A DNA stretch of 64,000 nucleotides from Ilex aquifolium. Lineage: Eukaryota; Streptophyta; Magnoliopsida; Aquifoliales; Aquifoliaceae. Below the pieces are notes generated by a model. That model had not been told where the DNA came from and did no database searches. It saw only the letters and a list, made by a program, of their open reading frames with translations. Both the position numbers and the translations under genes were made by a program. How positions within the stretch are numbered: position 1 is the first letter of the stretch; each line of letters begins with the position of its first letter. Positions 52,867 to 63,745 of the stretch are shown here, one piece after another. The DNA is taken from contig OX637409.1 of the NCBI GenBank assembly GCA_951799425.1, positions 17,334,460 to 17,398,459 of the forward strand. Direction: 5' to 3'.

Positions 52867-53798
52867 TCTTCAAACTCACCAAAATCAATCCATCTAAAAT
52901 TAGGCGGAAAATGAATAAAATAATATATTATTTATTTTTTTAACCTTCAACTAATTACTTAGTTACATTAAACACCTAAACTCAAACTCTTATACCAATC
53001 GGTGGAATTACATTATGTTTTAACACTATGTGTGCATGTGTGTATTTGTATATTAGTGTGTTTATTTTTTATTTTTTATTTAAAAATCAAATAAAAAAAT
53101 AGATGTATTTTTATGTGATTTGTATTTATTAAAATACATGACACATATACCATAGTGAAATGGTGTATAATATATACACTAATCTCATGTAAGGATAAAA
53201 TAGTAAATTATGTATGTATATTGTTTCTATCTTTCTATTTTTTTCATTAATATCAAACACAAAAAAATTAATTATTTTTACTTTTCATCTATCCTACCAA
53301 ACACAAAGAAAGAAAAGTGTATCATTTCTATTTTCCTTCATTCGAGAATAAAAAGTGTATTCTCCTACTTTCCATCTCACCTACTTTCTATCATTCATAT
53401 CAAACAGATTATAAAAAAAACTTAAAGGACATATATTCATGTATGTGCACATTACAAATATAAAAACAATGAACGATAAATATTGTAAATGTCAAGATGT
53501 TGAAATCTTTTGAATCAGTATATTATTTTTAAAGTATACATTAAAATTTAAGATAACAAAGTCGTTCTAAATTACAACTAAAATATTTAATTTTTTTTTC
53601 TTGTTGCTTAATTTATCTTAAATAACTATTTTAATTATACAACAAGTTACTATTTTGTAAATTTGAAAAAATATGACATGATATTTAACTTAATTTTTTA
53701 TATACTTTACTTTTTTATTGGTTTCATTAAAATTATATTATGCAATGCTATTGAGACGTTATTTGCATTATTTAAATTTGCATTCAAAGATCAAAAAT
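52867..53798. other. AT-rich flank, including the right part of the split MITE-like element
   Basis: No credible gene. Bases about 53230-53420 carry words (atcctaccaaacac, catctcacctactttc, attcatatcaaacag) that invert the left fragment at 23177-23320. Beyond about 53420 the sequence is unremarkable AT-rich DNA. Confidence 0.4.
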
Positions 53799-54455
53799 CT
53801 TAATTTGTACCCTAAAAAATAGAAATTTATATCAATGCGCACCTGAAACTAATAACCGTCAGTTTGTCGTCTAAAACTAAATGGATAAATTATACATAAA
53901 TTCTCTCATGCTTGTCACTTAATCATTTGGATCCCCTCACATTTAGAATATTACTCCAACACCTCCTGATATTTGTGTACGTGTAAAACATAACCCCTTG
54001 TCATTGATATCTGTTAACATAACCGTTAAAAAAATATGATTTCATCATAATAAAAAATTATAATTTTATACTATTTATTTTGTGGGCCTGTTTTACTCTA
54101 AAGTTCAAAATCAAACTTATCATTTGAATGCACAATATAATACATGTATTTATATAATATTATTTATATTCAATGTAATGCATCACTTAAACAGAATTAT
54201 TTGAATGTCCAATTAGGGGAACATTTTTAGTCATATATGGATTCTCAAAGGATATAGGTATAATATTGCAAATGTGAGATGTCTAGCTGATTAAGTAACA
54301 AGTATGATGGAGTTTAGATGTAATTTATCCATTTACTTTTAGACAACAAACTGAATTGTTAGTTTCAGGTGCGCATTGATATAAATTTATATCTTTGAGG
54401 GTGCATTTTAATATTTTTTATCTTTGAGGGTACAAATTAAAATTCGAACAATCTT
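53799..54455. mobile_element. Composite foldback: one inverted-repeat element inside another
   Basis: Outer arms about 53799-53882 and 54330-54455 (atcaatgcgcacctgaaact ... gtctaaaactaaat and inverse). Inner arms about 53883-53990 and 54225-54329 (ggataaattatacataaatt ... cttgtcacttaatca and inverse), which resemble the ends of the 524-1547 family. No coding sequence. The inner element seems to have landed in the loop of the outer one, or the two together form one long-armed element. Confidence 0.65.
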
Positions 54456-54479
54456 TCGGAGTGCAATTTGAGATTAACC

Positions 54480-56055
54480 CTATAAATTGGTATGTATACT
54501 GTCAACGAAAGTGGATGGGTCAACATAGATAACATATATCATATACATACAGTCTAAAAAGAAGTGGAGGGTTTAACAGATCAAATTAAGTTGTTTCAGG
54601 GAATAGATCATATCATAGATAATGAACTTAAATAAATCATGCATGAAAGGTACAAAGGCCATTGGCTTGACTATCATTCACTCATCGCTGGTTTTAAGCT
54701 TTAGTTTTTTTTTTTAAAGAGAATTGCACCAAATCTCTTGAGGTTTGTCAGTTAATCACTCAGATCTCCTGATGTTTGAAATATTACACACAGACCTCCT
54801 AAGGATTGTACGCGTATAACACTTAGACCCCTGTCGTTTAGTATATCCGTTAGTAAATTACATTCAGACCCCCTAAAGATTATAGGCGTGTAATACTTAG
54901 ACTCCTTAAATTTAAAATGTTATACTTAGAATAAAAATACTCCAATTAAAGATAGAATATTAAATATTTTAAATTTTACAACCAAAATTCATGTTATTGA
55001 AATAAAATTAAAAATAAAAATTTAATTTTTTCTTAAAAAATCATAATTAGTATACAATTATACTATCTATTAGAATTTAATTTGGTTGTTTAAATGACCA
55101 AATTAAACTACAAAATTACACCAATTAAAGCTAGAATATAGTGTTTTCATTACAGTTTGATCCCTTATTTAATTTTTTAGTTTTATTCCAATACATAGTA
55201 TAATTGTATACTGATTATGATTTTTTAAGAAAAAATAAATTTTTATTTTTGATTTTATTTCAATAAATGACATAATAGAACATGAATTTTGGTTGTAAAA
55301 TTCATGTTCTATTATGAATGACTTAGACCTCTTATTTATTTTTTAGTTTTATTACAATAAAAAGTATAATTGTATACTAATTACGATTTTTTAAGAAAAA
55401 ATTAGTTTTTATTTTTGATTTTATTTTAATAAATGATACAATAGAATATGAATTTTGGTTTTAAAATTTAAAATATTTGATATTCTATCTTTGATTAGAG
55501 TATTTTTGGTTTTAGTATAACATTTTAAACTTGAGGGATTTAAATATTATACGCTTACAAACTTCAAGGGGTCTGACTGTAATTTACTAACATATATACT
55601 AATTGACATTTGACCGTATGGGTCTAACTGTTACGCGCGTACAAATCTCAGGGGTCTGTGTATAATATTTCAAACGTTAGGGGTCTAAGTGATTAAGTGA
55701 CAAATCAAAAGGGTGTAAATGTAATTCTCCCTCTTTTTGATTATTTGACACTCAGCGACGTTTCAGACAATGACAACTGAACCACCAAGGAAGCTATGGC
55801 TGAGGCTATACTGAGTTGGGTGGCATCTGGGTAATTCCATTTACTTCCCCTTGTTTCTTATTTATTTACTTTTCTATGTCAAAAGTATATTTTTTTCCCG
55901 TAGATAAGGTTGAAGATCAACATCTAATTCTTATTTTATAGTTCTTTTCAGTTCTTTCACAACCAGTTTATCATGTCACGTACCAAGCATTAATATTATT
56001 GACCCATCAAACCCAGAAAATTCTACTAATGAATTTCATATCCTAGCAAATTAGT
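54480..56055. repeat. Ancestral segment copy A (duplicated at 61165-63745)
   Basis: The pieces at about 54480-54717 and 55733-56055 match, in order, pieces of 61165-63745: for example ttggcttgactatcattcac, gttccagacaatgac-type text, gaaccaccaag, cttgtttcttatttatttac and tttatcatgtcac. The foldback at 54718-55732 is missing from copy B. No credible gene lies in the shared sequence. Confidence 0.8.
54718..55732. mobile_element. Foldback/MITE-like element, copy 2
   Basis: Same architecture and sequence family as 524-1547: left end agagaattgcacc, right end gtaattctccctct, arms with gtttgtcagttaatcactcag and inverse, and an inner motif acgcgtataacacttagacc against its inverse. The uninterrupted sequence in copy B (about 61850) is the empty site; it shows that the whole ~1 kb was inserted in a T-rich stretch. 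Confidence 0.78.
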
Positions 56056-56381
56056 ATTATGGATCAATTGATTTGGGTTGAGTTGCTTAAATTATGGATC
56101 AAATGTGCTTTTATGAAAAACTTATGATTTGAGCATTATCCATTGTGCCGAATTGTTGATAGCTTGACATGGCTTACATGTTTTGACATTGCGCAATTAT
56201 TGTGAGATAGCTTGATATTTCTTAAATGTTGTAGATAGTTTGACATTGTTTAAATGTTGTTGTTTGACTCGTTGCTGATGTAAATATTTATTATTTTGAT
56301 ATATGAGGTTGATTTGGATTTGAAAGTGCGTTGAGTTCACTTTGGTTGTGATTTGCAGTTTATAAGTATCTTTTTTTGTGG
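56056..56381. other. Spacer, possibly remains of chromovirus gag
   Basis: AT-rich with loosely repeated words (tagtttgacattgttta, tagcttgacatggctta). No readable gag beyond the first codons at 56452. Confidence 0.3.
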
Positions 56382-56624
56382 AATTATATTTAATCCATAT
56401 TTTTTATTATACCATGCCCACGTCCACGTCCGCGTACATTTATGCCGTCCATCCTGCACATAATTCACAATTTAGTTTCATTGATGTACAAGCTATCCTA
56501 AGTATTACTTTAATCTAAAGCATATGGTTCATATAAAACTAGACCAACAATTTCCTTCACCCTAATCCTATATCTCTAGTGGTGATCCATAATCTACAGC
56601 TCTCATGTAAGACCTAAAGTCTAA

Positions 56625-56636
56625 GCTCTGATACCA
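56625..56636 (-). promoter_or_regulatory. tRNA-Met primer-binding site
   Basis: gctctgatacca, the inverse of TGGTATCAGAGC, five bases from the LTR edge at 56642. Confidence 0.85.
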
Positions 56637-56641
56637 AATTC

Positions 56642-58096
56642 TGTAACGCCCCAAAAATTACCTTGGAAGACATTACCTTCTAACACCATTCATACCATGA
56701 GAGCAACTAATAACATCCATAAATAACCGGGGTTCCTTAATTTAACAAAATTCGGGCAGAGTCTCCTTTGTTCGGGGAGCTCTACCCAAAACACAACCTG
56801 TGCAATTATACCACATTGACCACACCAGGTCCATTGATCCATAAAGTATTTACAACATTATCCAAAAGAATAAGCCCAAACCATGGCTACTACATCAAAA
56901 GAATTACATTTGAACTTAGCAACGAAATAAACAAAATACTAGACTTTACATGATTGTACATAATCGTTCCTAGTCTAGCACAAAAATAAACGACATCTCT
57001 AGATGTCCCACTCGGGATCCAAGTACCCTCTAATGAAGCTTCTCTATGGCCCGGCTCGTTAGCACCGAGCTCCTCCTCCGGCCCATAATCTGCAAAATGT
57101 TTAACTGTAGGGGGTGAGCACGAAGCTTTGTAGAAAAATCCTCCCCAAACTCGAACAAGGTTTAGAAAACCGATAAGAACCGGTCGGTCTCATTTCGTAA
57201 ATAACATATATCAATTTTGAAGGAAAAACAGGACATTTTAAATAGATCTCAAGTTTAAGCCGTAACAATAATCAAGTGAAAGGTTAAGGTAAATTTCATA
57301 TCAATATACCATTACCAACTTTAAGCCATTTAGGAAGAGCGCCTTCCGATGCATTGTCCCATACCAATGCACCGGCCAAGACGATCCAACCCATCATCCC
57401 ATGTATATAAGTTCATCCCCGTACCATGTATGTTGATTGCTTCTCATGAATCTACCCAACGATTTTACCCAGTCCACCAATCACCATCACCATCACAAAC
57501 ACTTTAGGAAGGGCGTCTACCATCCCAATGGCAGTGACGAGTCCCTTCCCAGGGAAAGTATATCATCCCTTGTTCGAACTCCCGTGAACGATAGTGGTCG
57601 CATTACCAAATGACAATCCACTACAATTGTTAGGAAACGATCTCACCCCCACTGGGATAGACTAACCTCTAACACTCTACGACATCTCTCGATGGCAATC
57701 CAAGTCCATCACAACAACTATACAAATGAGGAAACCGAAATATTCTCAATTCACCAACAATTCCAAATAAATACAAAATCCACAATTTCTCATTTTACAA
57801 GCATATCTCAAAAATCCCCAAATTTATCATGTAACAATTCCAATGACCAATTAAGGAAAAATACAAGAGATCACAACAACATCATTTATTACTCAACACA
57901 AAACACTAAAGTTTTAGAAAATCAAGAATAAATGAATATTGAGAGAAAAATCCACCTCTCATGAGAACAAAGATTTTCAAAACAAGAAATAGAGGTTTCA
58001 TGACAATCTAACCATAGTCTTGTTTTAAACATGATAATATTTGCAAGAATATCAAAAATCAAAGATTTCCTAACACATATCTAAGATTTAGAGTCA

Positions 58097-58143
<47 letters not shown>

Positions 58144-58605
58144 CCCTAGCCTCAATGAACAAGAGGGAGAGAAACCCCTACCTTGAATCAAAGATTCCAA
58201 GTGAAAGCCCAAGCCCTATAGACTTCCTTCTTCCCTTTTCTTCCTCCCTTAATCTTCCTCTAAGGTTCCAAGAGGTGTGGGGTGAGAGTGGAGTGAAAGA
58301 AATGGGAGTAAAGGGCTAAAATCAGTGTTTTAAACACAGCCAACCCCGAAAAACATTGTTCACGGTCTGTTTTTGTTTTCTCCAAAATTACGGTTTTGCC
58401 ACTAAAATCTCCAATTTGATCCATATGACTACCCTAAGGTTTTTCGACGTTCTGGATTCATTTTTAATGTTATTTTAACCTAAAAACATTTATTTTTATG
58501 ATTTATTTCAAAACTAAAAAATTAAATTTCACAATCAATTTGCCTCCCTAGTATTTATTCTTACGATTTCAATATATATATAGTTTATTCTTACGTCATT
58601 ACATA
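56642..58605 (-). repeat. 5' LTR of the truncated element
   Basis: TG...CA on the minus strand. An inner gggggtgagcac phrase (about 57111) is shared with the solo LTR at 29791-32191. Contains a (TA)n tract at 58100-58142. Inner ORFs (for example 57692-57931) are incidental. Confidence 0.7.
58100..58142. repeat. (TA)n microsatellite
   Basis: About 21 uninterrupted TA units. Confidence 0.95.
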
Positions 58606-58648
58606 TATAAGAATCACTAAACAAGTACATTACTATATTAATATAAAC

Positions 58649-58921
58649 ATGTCGGGGTTTACAGTAGCCGACATTGAAAACTCTTCTTCTGTTTGGGAGA
58701 AGGTTCCCTGGCCTGAGGTTGACCTCCCAATTCTACATATCAAGGGATTGTTCCTTAATGATGGCGATTCTTTTGATGGAGCCGACTTAGCTTTATTTCT
58801 GTTTTCAAGTTTAATATGTTTAAATCATCTTCAGATGTTTTGGATAAATATGAACTATGTTTGGATGCTGTTGACCTTCTTGTTTTCTGGAAATGAAGTA
58901 ACTGTTCTTCTTTGTTTGTAA
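58649..58921 (+). pseudogene. C-terminal remnant of a Tat antisense ORF (tentative)
   Basis: A 90-codon ORF starting MSGFTVADIENSSSVWEKV with DLPILHIKGLFLNDGDSFDG, then hydrophobic text that looks like read-through of a 3' UTR. It lies on the plus strand beyond the tandem array and opposite to the integrase remnant, the position held by antisense ORF ends in the large Tat element. I do not recognise the sequence itself. Confidence 0.35.
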
Positions 58922-59079
58922 GAGTATACACTCTTATGTTGTCTTACTTGATATTTTGTTGAGTAACCGTTGCCCAATCAGTTACTCTATTCTAGTAACG
59001 CCTTAGCGGTAGTAGAGAAACTTGCCTCGGAAGTGAGTTATCCCTAGGAAAGGAGAGGTGGCCTAGTCATGTATCCACA

Positions 59080-59380
59080 AAAGAAAGGCTAAGTAACCTT
59101 AAGGTGCAACTATGAGGGTTGGCTGAGGCAATGCAACCATAGAGGTTGGCTTGAGGTCTTGCAACCACGGAGGTTGGCTTAAGGAGTGCACCACAGGTTG
59201 GCTTGAGGTCTTGCAACTACGGAGGTTAGCTTAAGAGATGCAACCACGGAGGTTGGCTTATGAAGTGCAACCACGGAGGTTGGCTTAAGGTCTTGCAATC
59301 ACAGAGGTTGGCTTAAGGGGTGCAACTATGGAGGTTAGCTTAACGAGTACAACCACGGAGGTTGGCTTAACCAAGTAGAG
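59080..59380 (+). repeat. ~30-bp tandem array in the Tat remnant
   Basis: About nine to ten units around caaccacggaggttggctta, linked by gaggtcttg, aggagtg or similar. Same position relative to integrase as the array at 34040-34590, but of different sequence. Confidence 0.88.
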
Positions 59381-59409
59381 GAGTACTCAAAGTTGGGACA
59401 TGACTTTTG

Positions 59410-60310
59410 AAGACTTACGAAAAAATATTTGTCGATTAAGCTAGAAGTAAAACTTCTTGAGGTTGATGATGTTCCAAGGCCGGAGAATTGGTTTACCATC
59501 AAGCTCTTCTAACTTATAAGCTCTGGTCCCTGCTCAAGCCGAAACTTTATAGGAACCTTCCCAATTGGGACCTAGCTTGTCATCAGTAAGATCCTTAGTC
59601 TGAGCGAGGACCTTACGAAGAACCAGGTCTCCAGGTGTAATGCTTCTTTCTTTGACCTTCTTATTGTTGGATCTAGCCAACTCTTGCTGATATGTCACTA
59701 GTCAAACCATTGCTTGGTCCCTTCTTTCTTCAATGAGATCCAAGCTATGTTCAAGGGTTTGATCATTGTTACCCTGTTCATAGAACTCGATTCTTATAGT
59801 TAGTAGACCTACTTCAAGCAGAATGATGGCCTCTGTGCCATATGAGAAGGAGAAAGACGTTTATCTGGTAGAATGTCTTGGTGTTGTTCAGTAAGCCCAA
59901 AGCACCATTGGAAGTTTCTCTACCCACTTTCATTTGGCTGCTTCAATCTTCTTCTTAATATCATCAAGGATGACTTTGTTTGAAGCCTTAGCTTGTCCGT
60001 TTGATTAAGGGTAAGTAGGAGAGGAATAGTAATTACAGAGCCTATACCCTGAACAAAATTTCTTGAAACCAGAGCTATAAAATTCAATATTGTCGAATAT
60101 AAGGGCCTAAGGAATTCTGTACCTTGTGATTATATTCTTTCATACAAACTTCTTGGTATCAGTGTCACAGATCTTAGAGAGTGGCTTGGCCTCAATCCAC
60201 TTGGTGAAATAATCGGTTGCAGTGATGAGCCATATTTTGTTGGATGGAGCTTGAGGAAAAGGGCCTACTAAGTCAAGACCCTACTGAGCGAATGACCAAG
60301 GACTCGTCTT
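59410..60310 (-). pseudogene. Integrase remnant of a second Tat element
   Basis: On the minus strand: LVGPFPQAPSNKIWLITATD, YFTKWIEAKPLSKICD (about 60230-60150), a second-Asp region with LIFDN, then SNGQAKASNKVILDDIKKKI (about 60010-59945, Glu replaced by Lys) and WVEKLPMVLWAY. The C-terminal part is LARSNNKKVKERSITPGDLV and GPNWEGSYKVS, closing with [18 protein letters not shown]. Interrupted by several stops and cut off at about 60310. The family differs from the 23321-52866 element. Confidence 0.8.
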
Positions 60311-60924
60311 AATTTTATTTGCTCAACAATAGTGACGTGCTATTTTTTGGTGGGGATTATGGATTGAAATTTTTTTACGCCGTTGTCCTCACTTTTCACT
60401 TGTTGGAAGATTGTTAAAGCTAAAAAATACGACATTGTTATGTATCAACTGTTATTTAACTCAATTTTATGTTTTTTTTTAGAGTGGACCAGTTGTCACC
60501 CAATTTTGATATGAGTTAATTTATTTATTTAAAACTACAATACAGACGAAGAATGCTTAAATTTAAATTAAGACTTATTTGCTATGGCCCTCACACTTTT
60601 AAGTGTGAGTGGTTGTAGTTATCCTATGTTAAAAAAATAAATAAATAAACTGATCCATGTTTGGTCCAGTGTGACTCTGATTGTGGGCTCAGTTTCTTCC
60701 CTCGTTGGGCCTAACCATAGGTTGGGTGAGGCCTTAGGGCCTGGGTGGGAAGGGATGGGGCTATACCATATCGGATAGCCTTAGGGTGTGTGAGTGTGTT
60801 TAAATGGATGCTATGACCCTCACACTTTTAAGTGTGAGTGGTTGTAATTATCCTATGTTCCCAAAAAAAAAAAAAAAATGAAAGGGTTTGGTAACTAAAA
60901 ATTAAGAGTAAAATTAGAATATAA
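60311..60924. other. Spacer with a duplicated 20-bp palindrome
   Basis: The perfect palindrome ctcacacttttaagtgtgag occurs at 60590-60609 and again at 60819-60838, each followed by tggttgta-ttatcctatgtt and an A-rich run. A stretch at about 60529-60585 (acagacgaagaatgctta onward) recurs inside the hAT element at about 62338-62385. No credible gene. Confidence 0.7.
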
Positions 60925-61056
60925 GGATTTTTTTTTTTTGACTTTTTTTTTCTTTTTGGGAGGGGGGAGAAGGGAGAGGGAGACTTGAACCTCTGACCTC
61001 AAGAAGGCAAAGTCTTTACAAGACAAGGAGTACCATTTGACCAAAGACCCATTGGT
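60925..61056 (-). mobile_element. tRNA-derived SINE-like element
   Basis: On the minus strand the sequence starts near gggtctttggtcaaatgg, with an A-box-like TGGTCAAATGGTACTCC, then about 30 bases, a B-box GGTTCAAGTCTCC, and ends in a purine- and A-rich tail (positions about 60960-60925). The spacing fits a tRNA-type promoter. It does not fold as a complete tRNA gene and no TSD is clear. Confidence 0.5.
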
Positions 61057-61209
61057 AGAATATAATGACATTAGGACTTCATTGAAAAAAAATAAAAATA
61101 GGATTCCATTGACATAAAATAAAAATGATAAGATTTAATACATATTTATAAAAAAAAAAAAATTGGTATGTATATTGGGAAGTAGAGGGATCAACATAAA
61201 TAACATTAA

Positions 61210-61685
61210 GGGGCTATTTGGTAAGGGGGTATGGGGGGGGGGGGGGGGGGGGTTTGACAAGATGGTTTGGGAAAAATAGTCCAAATCTCTCCCAAATCCC
61301 ATGTTTGTATGAAAAATTCAGTCCCGAATTTTTAAACCCGGCCCGTAGATGGCCCGAAGATTAAACCCATGATAATGAGTTTCGTCAAACCTAGGGAGGG
61401 GGTGGGTTTGGAAATATGGGTAAGGGGTTACAGATCCAAAAGACAATTATACTCCTTAACATGTATATGAATTGGATTGATTAAGGGTAAAATAGTCATT
61501 TATAAGATAAATAGTTGTTAATAATTATGATATATCCGTGTGTACTACATGGGTATGTGCTGCATACTAAACATGGGTATAGACCGAATTAAATGTTAAA
61601 TCCTATCTTTATAAAGGAAGGTTAAGGTTTGAAAGGATTTGGAGAAGTCAATCCAAACTTCTCCCTAAAATTCATCCATACAAGC
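61210..61685. mobile_element. ~475-bp insertion in copy B, MITE-like
   Basis: Defined by comparison with copy A. Starts ggggctatttggtaagggg and ends near acaagcgctaag, with tccaaatctctcccaaat near the left and its near-inverse agtcaatccaaacttctccc-type text near the right. Contains a G20 run at 61233-61252. Ends resemble hAT-type MITEs but are not exact. Confidence 0.55.
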
Positions 61686-61942
61686 GCTAAGTATATACAT
61701 ACAGTCTAAAGGGAAGTGGATTAAGTTGTTTTCGGGAATAGATTCAATCATAGATTATGAACTTAAATAAATTATGCATCAAAGGTTGCAAAGGCTATTG
61801 GCTTGACTATCATTCACTTATTGTTTGTTTTAAGCTTTTTTTTATTATTTATTTGATTTGACACCCAACAACGTTCCAGACAATGACTATTGAACCACCA
61901 AGAAAATCATGGTGGAGGCTGTAGTGGATGGGGGCATCTTAG

Positions 61943-63532
61943 CAGGGCACCCGACCCTAGACGAAACTATTTGATGAAACCATATGACAATATAATATAA
62001 ATACAATAAAATAATTATTTAAATATTAATATTATTTATTTAAAAATATTTTTCTTATTTTTAAGATGCAAAAATATAAATTTAGTTTTTGTATTCAAGT
62101 TTTTTGTATATGATTTCAATATTTGAAATTGAATTTATAGACTAAAATATAATTAAGTCTATAATCGATTAAACATATAGAGAAAATAAATTGAAATTTT
62201 TTAATATAACTAAATAATTTTTCAAATAATGAATGTTAGTAAAATTTTAAATAGTAAACTATTTCAATTTATTTTCTTTTTAACTATTTTGTTTGTGTTT
62301 GTTGTGTGTTGAAAAGAAAAAAATTAGTAAAAACTAGATACAGACGAAAAATGCTTAAATTTAAATTATGACTTATTTGCTTGGTTCTTACAAATGAAAT
62401 CGCTCACCTATTTATAGGTTTATTGTCTTATTATGAATGCATGTGATATTGTCAAATATATTTATAGTGTCTCTAGAATCTTCTGTATCTTTGAATGTCT
62501 ATAAAAATTTTAGTTATCTCTTAGACCATCTACATTGGAAACTCAAACTCTTACTCAAATTTGAGTAAAAAAAATAAAAAACTTGCTTTGGTATAGATCT
62601 CTTAAATGGAGAAATCCAAATTAAAGGAAGAGAAATCCAAATTAAAGGAAGAAAAACCCAAATTTAAAAGAAGAAAAACTCAAATTTAAAAGAAAATAAA
62701 ATATGACCATTGAATCTTTAAAGAATTGTGTAATCTCACGATTAAAGATTTGAGTTTAAAAAATGGTTTCCCTTGATTCGGGTTTTAAAAAAGAGTTTTC
62801 CTTCATTTGGTATGGATTTGAGTTTAGCATTGGAGACCATTTTTACCCAAATTTAAATTTGGGTACAAAAAAGAGTAAGGGCGGGATATGCTTCTCCTTA
62901 TATTCCTTGAATATTTTACAATGTTCCTTGAAAAAGGTTTAAATAAAAACCCCTTTTAGAATCCTCTTAAATATTTTTTCAAGGGATCTTAAAATTAAAT
63001 AATTCATCCTAAAGTTATTTGAAATGTTCAAGAAGACGGGACATGACAAAAGTCTCAATTAACATAAGGTTTGTGTGTTAAGATAACTCATTTTTTCAGT
63101 ATTTACATAAAAAATAGATAAGACTAAAAAAACAAAGGTAATAAAAAAATATTAATTCAGTTGTGTCATAGAAGAATTGACTCAATTGATACCTGTTTCA
63201 TTTATAATTTTGTATAATCAAATTTTTATTATATATAAGTTATGTTTAGCAGATTTATTTCGTGTTTAGATAAATTTATGTTGAGATGTTTATTTGATAG
63301 GCCTATCAAGTTCATTTGTTTATCACCCGTATCTACTAAGACTACGCCCAAACTTGTTATTTTCGTATTAATTTCTTATTGAATTTGCAATTTGTACCGA
63401 AAATTGTAAAGAAATTAGAGGCTCGTAATTTTTTGAAGTGATTCTAAATTCTTTTTTGGCCCCAAATATATGCATTAAATTGGGGGTGTAGGCGGTGGCC
63501 ATAATGGCCTATGTCTAGGACCGGCGCTGGAT
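61943..63532. mobile_element. Non-autonomous hAT element in copy B
   Basis: Left end cagggcacccgaccctagac, right end the near-inverse gtctaggaccggcgctg(gat). Identical 8-bp flanks catcttag at 61935-61942 and 63533-63540. Copy A has the uninterrupted gcatctgggtaa at this place, confirming the insertion. 1.6 kb, AT-rich, no transposase ORF; a smaller inverted-repeat element lies inside at about 62524-62846. Confidence 0.82.
62524..62846. mobile_element. MITE-like inverted repeat nested in the hAT element
   Basis: Left gaccatctacattggaaact and right the near-inverse ttgagtttagcattggagacc; inner aaattaaaggaagaga-type words repeat in direct orientation. About 320 bp, no coding capacity. The ends resemble Harbinger-type MITEs. 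Confidence 0.6.
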
Positions 63533-63745
63533 CATCTTAGTGGTCTTATTTTCTTTCACTTGTTTCTTATTTATTTACTTTTCTATGTAAAAAATGATTT
63601 TTTTTTTCACGTAGAAGATCAATATTTAATTCTTATTTCCTTTTTTATTTTTTAATTCTTCTAGAATCAATTTATCATGTCACACATCAAGCAATAGTAT
63701 TGACCCAAAAAAATTCTAGGAATTTGATATCCTAACGAAATTATT

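Larger units (their letters stand above)
56382..58605 (-). mobile_element. Truncated chromovirus-like LTR retrotransposon (5' LTR, PBS, gag start)
   Basis: On the minus strand: a ~1.96-kb LTR beginning TGTAATGACG (58605) and ending GGGGCGTTACA (56642), five bases, then TGGTATCAGAGC (56636-56625), the PBS for initiator tRNA-Met used by chromoviruses and many Copia elements. A ~170-base leader follows, then ATG at 56452 with MDGINVRGRGRGHG, an Arg/Gly-rich start like some chromovirus gag proteins, stopped after about 20 codons. Nothing of pol remains to the left. Which chromovirus clade cannot be said. Confidence 0.7.
61165..63745. repeat. Ancestral segment copy B (duplicated at 54480-56055)
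   Basis: The pieces at about 61165-61209, 61686-61942 and 63541-63745 match copy A in order. Two insertions absent from copy A lie between them: 61210-61685 and the hAT element at 61943-63532. Confidence 0.8.

Noticed and set aside
23316-52871. 5-bp TSD around the Tat element
   Set aside because: Left flank is ttttt and right flank tcttc; no convincing match, so none is claimed.
57692-57931. 79-codon ORF inside the truncated element's LTR
   Set aside because: Asn/Ser-rich, no domain, lies wholly in an LTR.
60925-61056. Functional tRNA gene
   Set aside because: A- and B-box-like text is present but the sequence does not give an acceptor stem or a clear anticodon arm.
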